From Sulfurimonas sp. (lineage in GTDB: Bacteria; Campylobacterota; Campylobacteria; Campylobacterales; Sulfurimonadaceae): a DNA stretch of 64,000 nt. The position numbers were made by a program, and so were the translations under genes. Location of the stretch: the NCBI RefSeq assembly GCF_026988655.1, contig NZ_JALSKT010000014.1, forward strand, positions 1 to 64,000, written 5' to 3'. The notes below the pieces were generated by a model. It made no database searches. It was not told the origin of the DNA and saw only the letters and a program-made list of their open reading frames with translations. This document shows, in pieces, positions 1-8,880 of the stretch (position 1 is its first letter; each line of letters opens with the position of its first letter).

Positions 1-20
1 TCTTTATACTAAAAAAAGGC

Positions 21-64
21 ACGGTAAATCAAAACTAAGGTGACTTGAGTTCTGATTTACCGTA
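21..64. mobile_element. MITE-like palindromic element, short copy
   Basis: A 44-bp palindrome whose ends ACGGTAAATC and GATTTACCGTA match the ends of two longer elements at 14461 and 45931. The centre keeps only a remnant of the inner part (GTGACTTGAG), so it looks like an internal-deletion derivative. It is flanked by near-identical 10-mers, AAAAAAAGGC at 11-20 and AAAAAAAGGT at 65-74, read as a target-site duplication. The right-hand duplicate is part of the ribosome-binding site of the downstream carbonic anhydrase gene, so the insertion sits in that gene's mRNA leader. Inference: non-autonomous element moved by a transposase encoded elsewhere. Confidence 0.75.
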
Positions 65-79
65 AAAAAAAGGTGGAAA

Positions 80-793
80 ATGACTACATTTACAAAACTT
101 ACATTAGGTTTATTAGCGACATCTAGCATTGCATTTGCTGGTGTTGAGGCACATTGGGACTATGGACAACATGGACCAGAGCACTGGGGGCATTTCAGTG
201 AAACTTGCGAAAAAGGCAAAGAACAATCTCCCATAAATATTCAAACGGAAAAAACGCTCCAGCTCGACAAGAGTTATACAGTCAAACTCTCCGAAGCATA
301 CGATGGGGTTTCTACAGTTATAGACAATGGACATTCTTTAAAAGTCACTCCTCATGACGCGGGCTATATCACACTTCATGGCAAAGATTATAAGTTACAA
401 CAATTTCATTTTCATGGGATGAGTGAACATACAATTGATGGCAGAAGATACAATGCAGTTATGCACATGGTACACAGTGCAAAAGATGGCTCAATAGCTG
501 TTGTTGCGGTACTTTTTGAAGTAGGTGAAGAGAACCCTGCACTCGCTAAAATCCTGAATGCAGATGGGAGTGTAAAAGTTAATCCAAATGATCTTTTACC
601 AGAAGACACTGACCATTATTACCATTATAAAGGTTCTTTTACAACACCACCATGTACTGAAAATGTTCAATGGTATATCTTCAAAGACACCGTAAATATC
701 TCTAAAGCACAACTCAAAAAACTAAGAAAATATTATACAAATAACGAAAGACCAACACAGCCCCTTAACAAAAGAGTCGTCCAAACAAAATAA
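80..793 (+). CDS. cah: Periplasmic alpha-class carbonic anhydrase
   Basis: Catalyses interconversion of CO2 and bicarbonate in the periplasm. Residues 1-20 form a signal peptide ending SIAFA. Family motifs are visible: SPINI near residue 50, QFHFH with zinc ligands His110 and His112, third ligand His129 in MHMVH, and the TTPPCTE active-site loop with the conserved Thr. Cys43 and the Cys of TPPC probably form the usual disulphide. The Glu normally two residues before the third His is Val here; this position also varies in relatives, so activity is not excluded. The length, 237 aa, is normal. AAAGGTGG lies just upstream of the ATG. A MITE-like palindrome lies in the leader. In a chemolithoautotroph the likely job is supplying inorganic carbon. 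Confidence 0.95.
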   Translation: MTTFTKLTLGLLATSSIAFAGVEAHWDYGQHGPEHWGHFSETCEKGKEQSPINIQTEKTLQLDKSYTVKLSEAYDGVSTVIDNGHSLKVTPHDAGYITLHGKDYKLQQFHFHGMSEHTIDGRRYNAVMHMVHSAKDGSIAVVAVLFEVGEENPALAKILNADGSVKVNPNDLLPEDTDHYYHYKGSFTTPPCTENVQWYIFKDTVNISKAQLKKLRKYYTNNERPTQPLNKRVVQTK

Positions 794-813
794 ATATTCT
801 AAATACAGTGACC

Positions 814-844
814 GCTAAAGTTAGTAAATGTAACTAACTTTGGC
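814..844. terminator. Stem-loop between carbonic anhydrase and RHH gene
   Basis: GCTAAAGTTAGT (814-825) pairs with ACTAACTTTGGC (833-844) around a 7-nt loop, with a single G-T wobble. It may end the carbonic anhydrase transcript, although the following TAAAATTTTC is a poor T-tract. It also overlaps the predicted promoter of the next gene, a DNA-binding protein, so it could equally be an autoregulatory operator. Confidence 0.5.
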
Positions 845-850
845 TAAAAT
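845..850 (+). promoter_or_regulatory. -10 box for a leaderless RHH mRNA
   Basis: TAAAAT ends 6 nt before the ATG at 857 and there is no Shine-Dalgarno sequence between, which would put the transcription start on the start codon. Confidence 0.45.
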
Positions 851-856
851 TTTCTT

Positions 857-1063
857 ATGAAAATAACAATTACAGATGATAACCTCCAAAACCTAGAAGC
901 ATTTACTCAAATACTCAAAAAAGATGAAAGTACAATTATCAATGAAGCTCTTGAGCTCTATTTTCAAGAAGAACAAAAAAAACTACTTGAAAAAAACATA
1001 GCTGATGAGAATGCTCTAACAAACCTCGACTTTGATGAATTTTGGGATGGAGTTGATCTTTAA
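857..1063 (+). CDS. Small ribbon-helix-helix-like protein (orphan antitoxin-type)
   Basis: 68 aa. The N-terminal 40 residues have the pattern of a CopG/RHH DNA-binding fold: a short polar strand (KITITDD) followed by two amphipathic helices ending in EALELYFQ. The acidic tail (FDEFWDGVDL) resembles the toxin-wrapping tail of antitoxins. No toxin gene is adjacent: the next gene is an unrelated TolC homologue 78 bp downstream. A near-perfect inverted repeat overlaps its promoter and would suit self-repression. No Shine-Dalgarno is visible. Function is inferred from fold only; it could be a stand-alone regulator. Confidence 0.6.
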   Translation: MKITITDDNLQNLEAFTQILKKDESTIINEALELYFQEEQKKLLEKNIADENALTNLDFDEFWDGVDL

Positions 1064-1141
1064 GTACCTCTTAACATTACGCTAATATCCCTAAGCTATT
1101 ATTACACTATCCAAAATCTTAGCTTATGGAGTCCTAAAAAG

Positions 1142-2497
1142 ATGAAATATCTCTTATTCTTAAGCCTGAGTGTTATCTGCCTACAAGCGATGACCTTAAG
1201 CGAGACTGTTGATTATGCTTTGCAAAACAACAATGCTCTCAAACAAACTAATGTCAGCAGTGAACGTTCAAAAAGTGTACGCAGTGCAAAACAGGCACAA
1301 AAATATGGTCGTGTTGATGTCATAGCATCCTATGATCACTACAATCTATCAAGAACACTCGCTCCCTTGACACCGATGTCTATAGTAGGTTCCCCTGATG
1401 GTGCTTACACAATTCCAACAACACAAGACCTTTTTACTACAGGTATTGCTTACAACGTTATCCTTTTTAATGGATTTGCCCAACAAAGCGCTTATAAAAT
1501 TTCAGACTTGCAATACCAGTCTTCTCTTATAAAAAGAAAACTTGCACGTGAAGAGCTTATTTATAATGTTCGTACGCTTTATCTCTCTTTACTCGCTCTT
1601 GAAGAACAGCTAAAAGCTCAAGGACTTTACACTCAGGCACAAAGCCAATTAGTGCTGAAGATACAAAAAGGACGTGAACTTGGAAGCAAATCAAAACTGG
1701 ATCTTCTTCGTGCACAAAACAGTGTAGCAGCAAGTTTAGCTCAAGAAAATACAATGGGGGCAAATATTGATATCCTCAAAGCAACACTCTCTGCCCTGAT
1801 GGGAAATAAAACTTTTAATAAAACAGAACCACTCACTATTACAATGCCAAAGTCAAAATCTTTTGTGATTGAAGAGTCAAATATCACCTCTTTAAAGCGA
1901 TATCAAGCAACTAAAATCAATCAAAAAGTAAATGCAAAAAAGCGTGATCAAGCAAAATCCAGTTACTACCCAGTGATTGATTTTGGAGCCTATTACGGAC
2001 AAAACTTTGGTCCAAATGACACGACAAACAGCGTTCCACCAACTAGCACCGCCCCATCTGCTGGGACAACTGTTCTCAAAGAGGGAGATTACAATAGTGC
2101 TGAGATTTGGCAACTTGGAGTGCATTTAAAATGGAATGTCTTAGACTTTGGTTTAAGCAGATCCAAAAATGAAGAAGCAAAACTTGCCTATTTGGAGTCA
2201 CAACTACAAAGTGCTGGTGTGGCAATCGAAGTTCGTAAAAATCTTCTCATCGCACACAACAAAATCAAACTTGCAGTTGCAAAGTATAAAAGCGCTGCAT
2301 CCCAATATGCACTGCTAGACGAAACAAGTAAAATTGAGCAAATCCGTTATGATAACGATGCGCTTACAATCACTGACTTACTTGCAACACGTGCAAAAAA
2401 AGAGATAGCTTATGCACAAATGATCGATGCAAAATATAGCTATCAAAAAGCTTTATACTATTTAGACTACTTACTCGAAAAGGGAGAAGAAAAATGA
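1142..2497 (+). CDS. TolC-family outer-membrane efflux channel
   Basis: 451 aa, with a signal peptide of about 16 residues (ends LQA) and no lipobox. Two OEP repeats are visible, each a long alpha-helical hairpin rich in Ala, Gln, Lys and Leu; the typical start LSETVDYALQNN follows the signal. It forms the outer-membrane duct of a tripartite RND pump. It overlaps the adaptor gene by 4 nt (ATGA), so the operon is tolC-adaptor-pump. GGAG at 1128-1131 is the likely ribosome-binding site. A 6-bp inverted repeat, TAAGCT (1092-1097) and AGCTTA (1121-1126), in the upstream gap may be a regulator site, but that is weak. Substrate is unknown. Confidence 0.9.
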   Translation: MKYLLFLSLSVICLQAMTLSETVDYALQNNNALKQTNVSSERSKSVRSAKQAQKYGRVDVIASYDHYNLSRTLAPLTPMSIVGSPDGAYTIPTTQDLFTTGIAYNVILFNGFAQQSAYKISDLQYQSSLIKRKLAREELIYNVRTLYLSLLALEEQLKAQGLYTQAQSQLVLKIQKGRELGSKSKLDLLRAQNSVAASLAQENTMGANIDILKATLSALMGNKTFNKTEPLTITMPKSKSFVIEESNITSLKRYQATKINQKVNAKKRDQAKSSYYPVIDFGAYYGQNFGPNDTTNSVPPTSTAPSAGTTVLKEGDYNSAEIWQLGVHLKWNVLDFGLSRSKNEEAKLAYLESQLQSAGVAIEVRKNLLIAHNKIKLAVAKYKSAASQYALLDETSKIEQIRYDNDALTITDLLATRAKKEIAYAQMIDAKYSYQKALYYLDYLLEKGEEK

Positions 2498-3555
2498 AAA
2501 AAATACTAATACTCGTCATTGTCATCGCGATTGTAGCTACGGCAGGGCTTTTTTTAAAAAGTCAAAAGAAAGCAGTTCAAGAGTTGCCTATAGCTAAGGT
2601 GTATCATTACAATGTAGAAACTGTAAAACCAAGTACAAAAACACTCCAAGAGACAAGACATTTTCTAGCACAATTACTTGCTAGCAAGAGCGCACTCATC
2701 GCCTCAAAGTTTTCAGCTCAAATAAAACATATTTATGTCAAAGAAAATGACATCGTAAAAAAAGGCCAGCTCCTTATAGCTTTAGATGATGCAGAAATCA
2801 AAGCTAGTATTGCCTCTCTACAACAACAAAAACGAGCACTGAGTGCAGATGTTAAAAATGCTAAAAGAACCTTACAACGTAATAAAAAACTCCTAGAAGC
2901 CGAAGCAATTTCAAAAGAAAAGTATGACGCTTCTTCTGTTTTATACCAAAATAAATATGCTGCATTACAAACTACAGATGATAAAATAAATCAACTCCAT
3001 GCACAAGCCAAATACCTAAATATCACTGCTCCTTTTAGCGGACGTGTAGGAAGCGTTCTTGTTGATGCAGGCAATCTTGCCGTACCGGGAAAACCCATAA
3101 TCTCTTTAAATTCAGATGACCAAAAACTCATCTTTTCTTATATCCAAACATCTAAGCCCATTGTCCAAGGGCAGACCGTACTTATAAACAACAAAGAGAT
3201 AGGTCAAGTGACTCGCTGTTATGATGATGCTAAAAATGCCATGCTAGTAGCGGAGATTAAACCATATAAAGCACTTGCATATGCCAACAAATCTTTTATA
3301 AACATTGATGTAGTTGTTGACAAAGCAACAGGCTGTGCAGTACCATTAAATGCTCTACTCCATCGTAAAAAAGAGACAGTTTTGATGGTCTATAATAAAG
3401 GTCAATTTCAATCTTTTAATGCAGACATTATCCTACAAGATAATCAAAATGCCATACTAAGAGAGTGTCCTACACAAGCAGTAGCAACTGCTGCTGAGGC
3501 AAAGCTAGCACTTTTACCTACACTAGGTAAGATGACTATAACTGAGGCTGAGTAA
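2494..3555 (+). CDS. RND efflux periplasmic adaptor (HlyD/MFP family)
   Basis: 353 aa. A single N-terminal membrane anchor or signal (residues about 4-22) is followed by a lipoyl-like half-motif around residues 78-100 (HIYVKENDIVKKGQLLIALD), a coiled-coil hairpin at about 100-160, the second lipoyl half (ITAPFSGRVGSVLVDAGN) and a beta-barrel domain. It bridges the inner-membrane pump and TolC. No Cys lies at the expected lipidation position, so it is probably anchored by the N-terminal helix. The pump gene begins immediately after its stop codon. Confidence 0.9.
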   Translation: MKKILILVIVIAIVATAGLFLKSQKKAVQELPIAKVYHYNVETVKPSTKTLQETRHFLAQLLASKSALIASKFSAQIKHIYVKENDIVKKGQLLIALDDAEIKASIASLQQQKRALSADVKNAKRTLQRNKKLLEAEAISKEKYDASSVLYQNKYAALQTTDDKINQLHAQAKYLNITAPFSGRVGSVLVDAGNLAVPGKPIISLNSDDQKLIFSYIQTSKPIVQGQTVLINNKEIGQVTRCYDDAKNAMLVAEIKPYKALAYANKSFINIDVVVDKATGCAVPLNALLHRKKETVLMVYNKGQFQSFNADIILQDNQNAILRECPTQAVATAAEAKLALLPTLGKMTITEAE

Positions 3556-6500
3556 ATGAAAAAATCATCTTCATGGGTAGAAGCCTTACTCAAAAGACCC
3601 TACTTTATTTACTCTTTTTTAACTCTGTTTATATTTTTAGGGATTGTTGGCTACCAAAAGATTGACCGAAAACTATTTCCAGACTCAAACTATCCTACTG
3701 TAGCAGTTGTTATAGTCAACCCTGGTGCTTCTGCAAAGACACTTGCATCAAATGTTAGCGTACCAGTAGAAGAGGAGCTTTATACTCTGGATAAAATTCG
3801 TCGTGTTTATTCTACAACCATCGATGAAGTAAGTGTTATTAATGCCGAATTTGAATACACAAAAGGGATAGATGCCGCAACAAGTGATGTCAGTAATGCT
3901 CTTGATAAAATCAAATCTATCCTCCCTTCTTCGATTTTAGCTCCACAAATTTTACAAATCACCTCAGCAACTGCACCTATTATTACCATAGCTGTTAGTT
4001 CTAAAAATGGTGTTGCACTTGAAGATATCCGCCAACTTGCACAAAATCAAATCAAGCATGATTTGATTAAGCTTGATGGCATTGCAAATGTTGATATTTT
4101 TGGTGGTTACGATAAAGAACTTCAAATCATTGTAGATAAAGAAAAACTTGACCAATATGGTCTTGACATTAGCCGTGTTATGGCTGTTATTCGCAGTAAC
4201 AACAATGACTATGCAATAGGATTTATCAACTCTCAAAAAGATCGTTACTTACTCAAAGCCAATGGGAAAAGAGATAGTATCGCTGCATTGAAATCTATGA
4301 AAATCACAAAAGATATCACCTTAAATGACATTGCAAAAGTTTATTTTGGACACTATGAAAATTCCTCACTTTACTTTGGGAATCAAAAAGAGGCCATTGC
4401 TATTGCTGTTCAGCGAGGTAATGATGCTGATGTTGTGAAAAGTATAGAAAAAGTAGAAGCAGAGCTTGAAAAACTAAAACAAAAATATCCAAAATTGAGA
4501 TTTGAGATTACAGATACACAAAAAGATACTATCATACAAAGCACTTCAAATATGTTTGAGTCCTTACGTGATGCTATCGTTATGTCCACTATCATTGTTT
4601 TTTTCTTTTTAGCAAGCTTTCGACAAGTACTCGTCGTCCTTGTGACCATTCCTATTGTCTACATGGCGACTATCGCTTTAATGTGGATAGTTGGAATCGA
4701 GTTTAATGTTGTCACGCTAACTGCTATTATTTTAGCCCTTGGTCTCTTACTAGATGATACCGTTGTTGTGATGGAAAACATCGAACGCCACTACAAAGAG
4801 GGGCATGATGAAATTCATACAGCAGTTTTTTCAGGAACAAAAGAGATTATGTTTGCTGACCTTTCAGGAACACTTACAACGATGATAGCACTCTCACCTA
4901 TGCTTTTTGTTGGTGGTTACCCCCAAACTGTCTTTCAACCCCTCGTTGGAACACTTCTATTGGCACTAGCAGCTTCATATATTGTTTCTATCTCTGCTGT
5001 ACCACTACTTTCATTGAAGATATTAACAATACAACACCCCTGGGTAGTTAAGTCTGAAGCTTTTTTTGAAAAATTTGTAGGCCCATTCAATCTTGCTATT
5101 AGTCGTTTTTTCGCAAACGCAGTCACGCTAGCACTTGAACATAAAACTGCAGCAGTCGCCTACTTTGTTGTTTTACTCTTTATGTTTATCACAAGTGTAA
5201 AAGGTGTTATGCCAACAGTCGGGCAAGAACTTATGCCACCAATGGATACGGGTGGAGTAAAAATCTCTATCAATGTCGACCCCAATCTTCCAGTAGAAGC
5301 AAGTGAACAAATAGTAAAAGAAGCAAATGCTATCATAGCAAAACATGGAGAACTTCTTTACCTCTCTAGCGCCATAGGCTCTGAAGCTGGAGTGATGAGT
5401 ATTGGAAGTGGTAGTGGGATTGACCATATCGCTATTACCGCAACATATGTTGACCGCTACAAACGTAGTGAGAGTATTTGGGATATAGAGAAAAAACTTC
5501 GCGAAGAACTTGCTCATATTCAAAATGTAAATTCGATTGATGTTGTAGATTATGGGGCAACTGCCCTTGCAAGCATTCGTGCAAATATTGATGTAACACT
5601 CTCAGGACCAAACTTTGCAGACCTTGAGCGTGCAGGAGAGATGATAGAAAAAGCAATGCGTCAAACACAAGGGCTTGTCTCTGTCTCTAAAACATGGGAA
5701 AACAACAAACGTGTATTTAACCTTGAGATCAACCAAGAGCGTGCTTCTTTTTACGGTTTAAGCAATGCAGAAATCATTCGTCAACTTCAGGTCTACATTC
5801 GTGGTGCAAAAGTTGGCTCTTTTGCTCTGCAAAATAGTAAAGATTTTGATATTCGTGTTTGGGTAGACGAAGCCAAACGTAACAATGTAAAAGAGTTAGG
5901 CTCACTCCTTCTTACTACACCAAAAGGAAAAGTTCCTCTCTTAGGGGTCGCTAACATAAGCACGCTAACAGAACCTTCACTTATAACAAGAGAAGGCTTA
6001 AACTATACGCTTAACGTATATGGTTTTAGAGAAAAAGCGGCCATCTCTCATATCATGGCAAACTTTGAAGAGCAGGCAAAAGATATTGTCCTTCCAGATA
6101 GTGTTACAATGGAGCAAACAGGAGATATAAAACAGTTTAAAAGTTCTGCTTCTCGTATGATTGGGGCAATAGGGTTTGCTCTTGTTTTGATATTTTTCAC
6201 TTTAATTACACTCTTTAATTCTGTGAAAATTTCCTTAATGATTCTTATCTCAATTCCTCTGACAATCATTGGAGCATCTTGGATGATGTTAGGGATGCAC
6301 TATCACACTTCTATGCCGGCAATGATGGGATTTATCTTACTCTCAGGTATTATCGTAAATAATGCCATACTTCTTATCCATTTTGCAATTGAGAAAATGC
6401 AAGCAGGCATGAGTAAACGTGAAGCGATGTTTGAAAGTATCCGCATTAGAACAAGACCAGTACTGATGACTGCGTTTGCAGTATCTGCTGGTATGTTGCC

Positions 6501-6660
6501 TGTTGCTATGGGTTCTGCCATAGGTCTTGAAAGGCTTGCCCCTTTAGGTGCTGTAGCTATAGGTGGTCTTATCGTAGGTACTTTTCTTACACTTCTTTTC
6601 ATTCCTTTGGTGTTTATCTGGACTGTACGCGAAAATGAAATGCTTGAGGAGAAATATTAA
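3556..6660 (+). CDS. RND-family efflux pump, inner-membrane permease
   Basis: 1034 aa, the usual RND length, with two repeats of TM1 plus a large periplasmic loop plus TM2-6. The first loop starts IDRKLFPDSNYPTVAV, as in HAE-type pumps. TM4 carries the proton-relay pair Asp-Asp in LLLDDTVVVMEN; TM10 reads GIIVNNAIL, so the AcrB Lys940 equivalent is Asn, as in many non-AcrB RND pumps. The AcrB-like layout points to organic compounds rather than metals, but this is not certain. It is the last gene of the tolC-adaptor-pump operon. The first uptake-like 9-mer of the window occurs only at 5115. Confidence 0.92.
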   Translation: MKKSSSWVEALLKRPYFIYSFLTLFIFLGIVGYQKIDRKLFPDSNYPTVAVVIVNPGASAKTLASNVSVPVEEELYTLDKIRRVYSTTIDEVSVINAEFEYTKGIDAATSDVSNALDKIKSILPSSILAPQILQITSATAPIITIAVSSKNGVALEDIRQLAQNQIKHDLIKLDGIANVDIFGGYDKELQIIVDKEKLDQYGLDISRVMAVIRSNNNDYAIGFINSQKDRYLLKANGKRDSIAALKSMKITKDITLNDIAKVYFGHYENSSLYFGNQKEAIAIAVQRGNDADVVKSIEKVEAELEKLKQKYPKLRFEITDTQKDTIIQSTSNMFESLRDAIVMSTIIVFFFLASFRQVLVVLVTIPIVYMATIALMWIVGIEFNVVTLTAIILALGLLLDDTVVVMENIERHYKEGHDEIHTAVFSGTKEIMFADLSGTLTTMIALSPMLFVGGYPQTVFQPLVGTLLLALAASYIVSISAVPLLSLKILTIQHPWVVKSEAFFEKFVGPFNLAISRFFANAVTLALEHKTAAVAYFVVLLFMFITSVKGVMPTVGQELMPPMDTGGVKISINVDPNLPVEASEQIVKEANAIIAKHGELLYLSSAIGSEAGVMSIGSGSGIDHIAITATYVDRYKRSESIWDIEKKLREELAHIQNVNSIDVVDYGATALASIRANIDVTLSGPNFADLERAGEMIEKAMRQTQGLVSVSKTWENNKRVFNLEINQERASFYGLSNAEIIRQLQVYIRGAKVGSFALQNSKDFDIRVWVDEAKRNNVKELGSLLLTTPKGKVPLLGVANISTLTEPSLITREGLNYTLNVYGFREKAAISHIMANFEEQAKDIVLPDSVTMEQTGDIKQFKSSASRMIGAIGFALVLIFFTLITLFNSVKISLMILISIPLTIIGASWMMLGMHYHTSMPAMMGFILLSGIIVNNAILLIHFAIEKMQAGMSKREAMFESIRIRTRPVLMTAFAVSAGMLPVAMGSAIGLERLAPLGAVAIGGLIVGTFLTLLFIPLVFIWTVRENEMLEEKY

Positions 6661-6677
6661 TATAAACAAGGCTTTTT

Positions 6678-8066
6678 ATGCACTCTCTTAGTATTTTCGG
6701 AACAAGTTCTGATGCAGGCAAATCTACGCTTAGTTTTGCTCTGACCTATCTCTTGCATCAACGCGGCATAAACGCAGTCCCTTTTAAAGCACAAAATGTC
6801 TCTAACAATTCACAAGTTACTGATGATGGCGGAGAGATTGCCATCCCTCAGTTTTTTGCAGCGGAGGCGATAGGGATTCCTACTTCTGTTTTGATGAACC
6901 CTATCCTCTTAAAATCTGCTGGCGAGTCAAAAGCACATATGATACTCAATGGCAAGAGTGTTGCTCAAAAAGATGTTTGGGAGTATTATCGTGATATTGA
7001 CACACTCAAACCTATCGTAAAAGCTGCCTTTAACACTCTTAAAGAAGAGTATGAGTGCATTGTTGCTGAGGGTGCTGGATCTCCTGTAGAACTCAACCTC
7101 ATGGACAAAGACCTCTCAAACATTTATGTAGCCAAAGAGTTTCATACAAAAATCATCATCGTAGCCGATATTGAGCGCGGCGGTGTCTTTGCTTCCATCT
7201 ATGGTGTTTATAATCTTCTACCAAAAAAACTGCAAAAAAATGTCATCGGTGTTATCATCAACAAGTTTTGCGGAGATATGCGTCTTTTTGATGAAGGTGT
7301 TTCTATCATAGAAAAAGATTTTGGCATAAAAGTCCTTGGGGTTGTGCCATATAAGCCTTTAAATCTCGGTTTTGAAGATGCCCAATCCCTCATAAACTAC
7401 AAACAAGACACAAAAGCATCCATCATCACAGTCGGTGTCATTCAGCTTCCACATCTTAGTAATTTTACAGACTTTGAGCCACTTATAGCTGACAAAGAGA
7501 TAGCACTGCGTTTCATCTCAAACGCAGTAGAAGCATATAGCTGTGACCTTATCATACTCCCAGGAAGTAAACGTGTTATAGATGACTTAGCTTGGCTTCG
7601 TGCAAATGGATTTGAGAAGATACTCACCTCAAAAAAGACAAATATCATCGCAATTTGTGGTGGCTATGAGATGATGTTTGAGCACTTAATAGATAAGGAT
7701 AGTGTAGAATCTGAGAAGACAATCACAGCTGGATTTGGACGCTTTAAGGGTAATGTTATTTTTCAAAAAGAGAAGACAGTCAAAAAAGGCTACTACAATC
7801 ACCGTGGTATCATCACTCCGGGATATGAAATACACAATGGTATAACCAAGAAAAATGCAAAAAAGAAAAAGAATCTTTACGGCACATTTGTTCATGGGAT
7901 TTTTGAAAATGATGCACTGCGTTTGAAAATCTTCAATAAAATAAATCCAAGCTACAAAGGCTATAATTTCCAAGATTTCAAAACGAAAACAATTGAAGAC
8001 TTTACAAATCACATCGATAAACATATAGATATGAACTACATTATTAAAGAGTTACAAAGGAACTAA
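6678..8066 (+). CDS. cobQ: Cobyric acid synthase CobQ/CbiP
   Basis: 462 aa. Amidates four side chains of adenosylcobyrinic acid a,c-diamide using glutamine and ATP. The N-terminal dethiobiotin-synthetase-like domain begins with the P-loop FGTSSDAGKST (residues 7-17), followed by PFKAQNVSNNS, a CobQ signature. The C-terminal class I glutamine amidotransferase-like domain has the nucleophile in AICGGYEMM and a His in GTFVHGIF. It is followed, with 3-bp and 1-bp gaps, by a degenerate-deformylase fusion gene and a CobT-like gene, suggesting co-transcription. No cobalamin riboswitch fits in the 17-bp upstream gap. The loop-assembly genes cobUSC lie 31 kb away. Confidence 0.93.
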   Translation: MHSLSIFGTSSDAGKSTLSFALTYLLHQRGINAVPFKAQNVSNNSQVTDDGGEIAIPQFFAAEAIGIPTSVLMNPILLKSAGESKAHMILNGKSVAQKDVWEYYRDIDTLKPIVKAAFNTLKEEYECIVAEGAGSPVELNLMDKDLSNIYVAKEFHTKIIIVADIERGGVFASIYGVYNLLPKKLQKNVIGVIINKFCGDMRLFDEGVSIIEKDFGIKVLGVVPYKPLNLGFEDAQSLINYKQDTKASIITVGVIQLPHLSNFTDFEPLIADKEIALRFISNAVEAYSCDLIILPGSKRVIDDLAWLRANGFEKILTSKKTNIIAICGGYEMMFEHLIDKDSVESEKTITAGFGRFKGNVIFQKEKTVKKGYYNHRGIITPGYEIHNGITKKNAKKKKNLYGTFVHGIFENDALRLKIFNKINPSYKGYNFQDFKTKTIEDFTNHIDKHIDMNYIIKELQRN

Positions 8067-8069
8067 ACC

Positions 8070-8879
8070 ATGATACGAGATATAATAAAATACCCAAAGA
8101 CTCCTAGTTTGGAGTTTGGCGCAAATGTAAGACATTTTAATCAAGAGCTTTTTGACTTGATTCAAGATTTAAAAGATACCATTCAAGCCAACACTCTTGA
8201 CGCCTTAGCTGCGTTTCAGATAGGCTCACCACTCTCTATCATTGTGCTTAAACAAGAAGATGGTAGTTATCTTGAGATAATAAATCCAAGAATTATCAAA
8301 CGAGAAGGCACAGTTGAACCCATAGAAAGAACAGCCTATTTTCCAGGTCTCAGTGCAAAAACAAAACGCTATGAAAAGATAAAACTTATCTATGAAGATA
8401 GAAATGGTGAGCAGCAGTTTTTAGATGCAGGGGGAGAGCTTTCCATCACACTTCAAAGAAAACTAGACTATGTTTTTGGTTCAAGTTTCATTGTGCGTCT
8501 TGATGAAGAGGAGAGAAAAGTTTTTGATGCTAAACTCGAAAATGGAACAGATGCCATCACAAACAATGGCTGTCCGACTGTTTTTAAAAGAGATAGCATC
8601 CTCAATCTTATCAAAGGTATCTTTGTTATCTCTCTTCTTGCTTTAGCTGGAGCATTCTTTTTAAGTGATGCAAACCTCGCACTATTAAAAACGGCAGAAG
8701 AGTACTCGATGATAACACTGTTACTCCTCACAACTATCTACTTTTTCTACGCACAGTACGAAGGAAAATTGTATAAAAACTGTTCTTCTTGTCAAGTAGG
8801 CAATATCATCGGAGTCACAGCCATAACTCTAGCAAAAATTCTCGTGCTTTTTATAGCAAATTATTTTATTCTTTGGTAA
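8070..8879 (+). CDS. Degenerate peptide-deformylase domain fused to a membrane domain
   Basis: 269 aa. Residues 1 to about 150 follow the order of peptide deformylase motifs: LDALAAFQIG matches GxGxAAxQ, YFPGLS sits where EGCLS should be, and LQRKLDYVFG where QHExDHLxG should be. The metal-binding Cys and both His, and the catalytic Glu, are all replaced, so deformylase activity is not expected. From about 185 come three hydrophobic segments with NCSSC between the second and third. It lies between cobQ and a CobT-like gene with 3-bp and 1-bp spacings, so a role tied to cobalamin synthesis or lower-ligand handling is plausible. The deformylase relation is my reading of motif order; the membrane part is unrecognised. 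Confidence 0.65.
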   Translation: MIRDIIKYPKTPSLEFGANVRHFNQELFDLIQDLKDTIQANTLDALAAFQIGSPLSIIVLKQEDGSYLEIINPRIIKREGTVEPIERTAYFPGLSAKTKRYEKIKLIYEDRNGEQQFLDAGGELSITLQRKLDYVFGSSFIVRLDEEERKVFDAKLENGTDAITNNGCPTVFKRDSILNLIKGIFVISLLALAGAFFLSDANLALLKTAEEYSMITLLLLTTIYFFYAQYEGKLYKNCSSCQVGNIIGVTAITLAKILVLFIANYFILW

Positions 8880-8880
8880 G

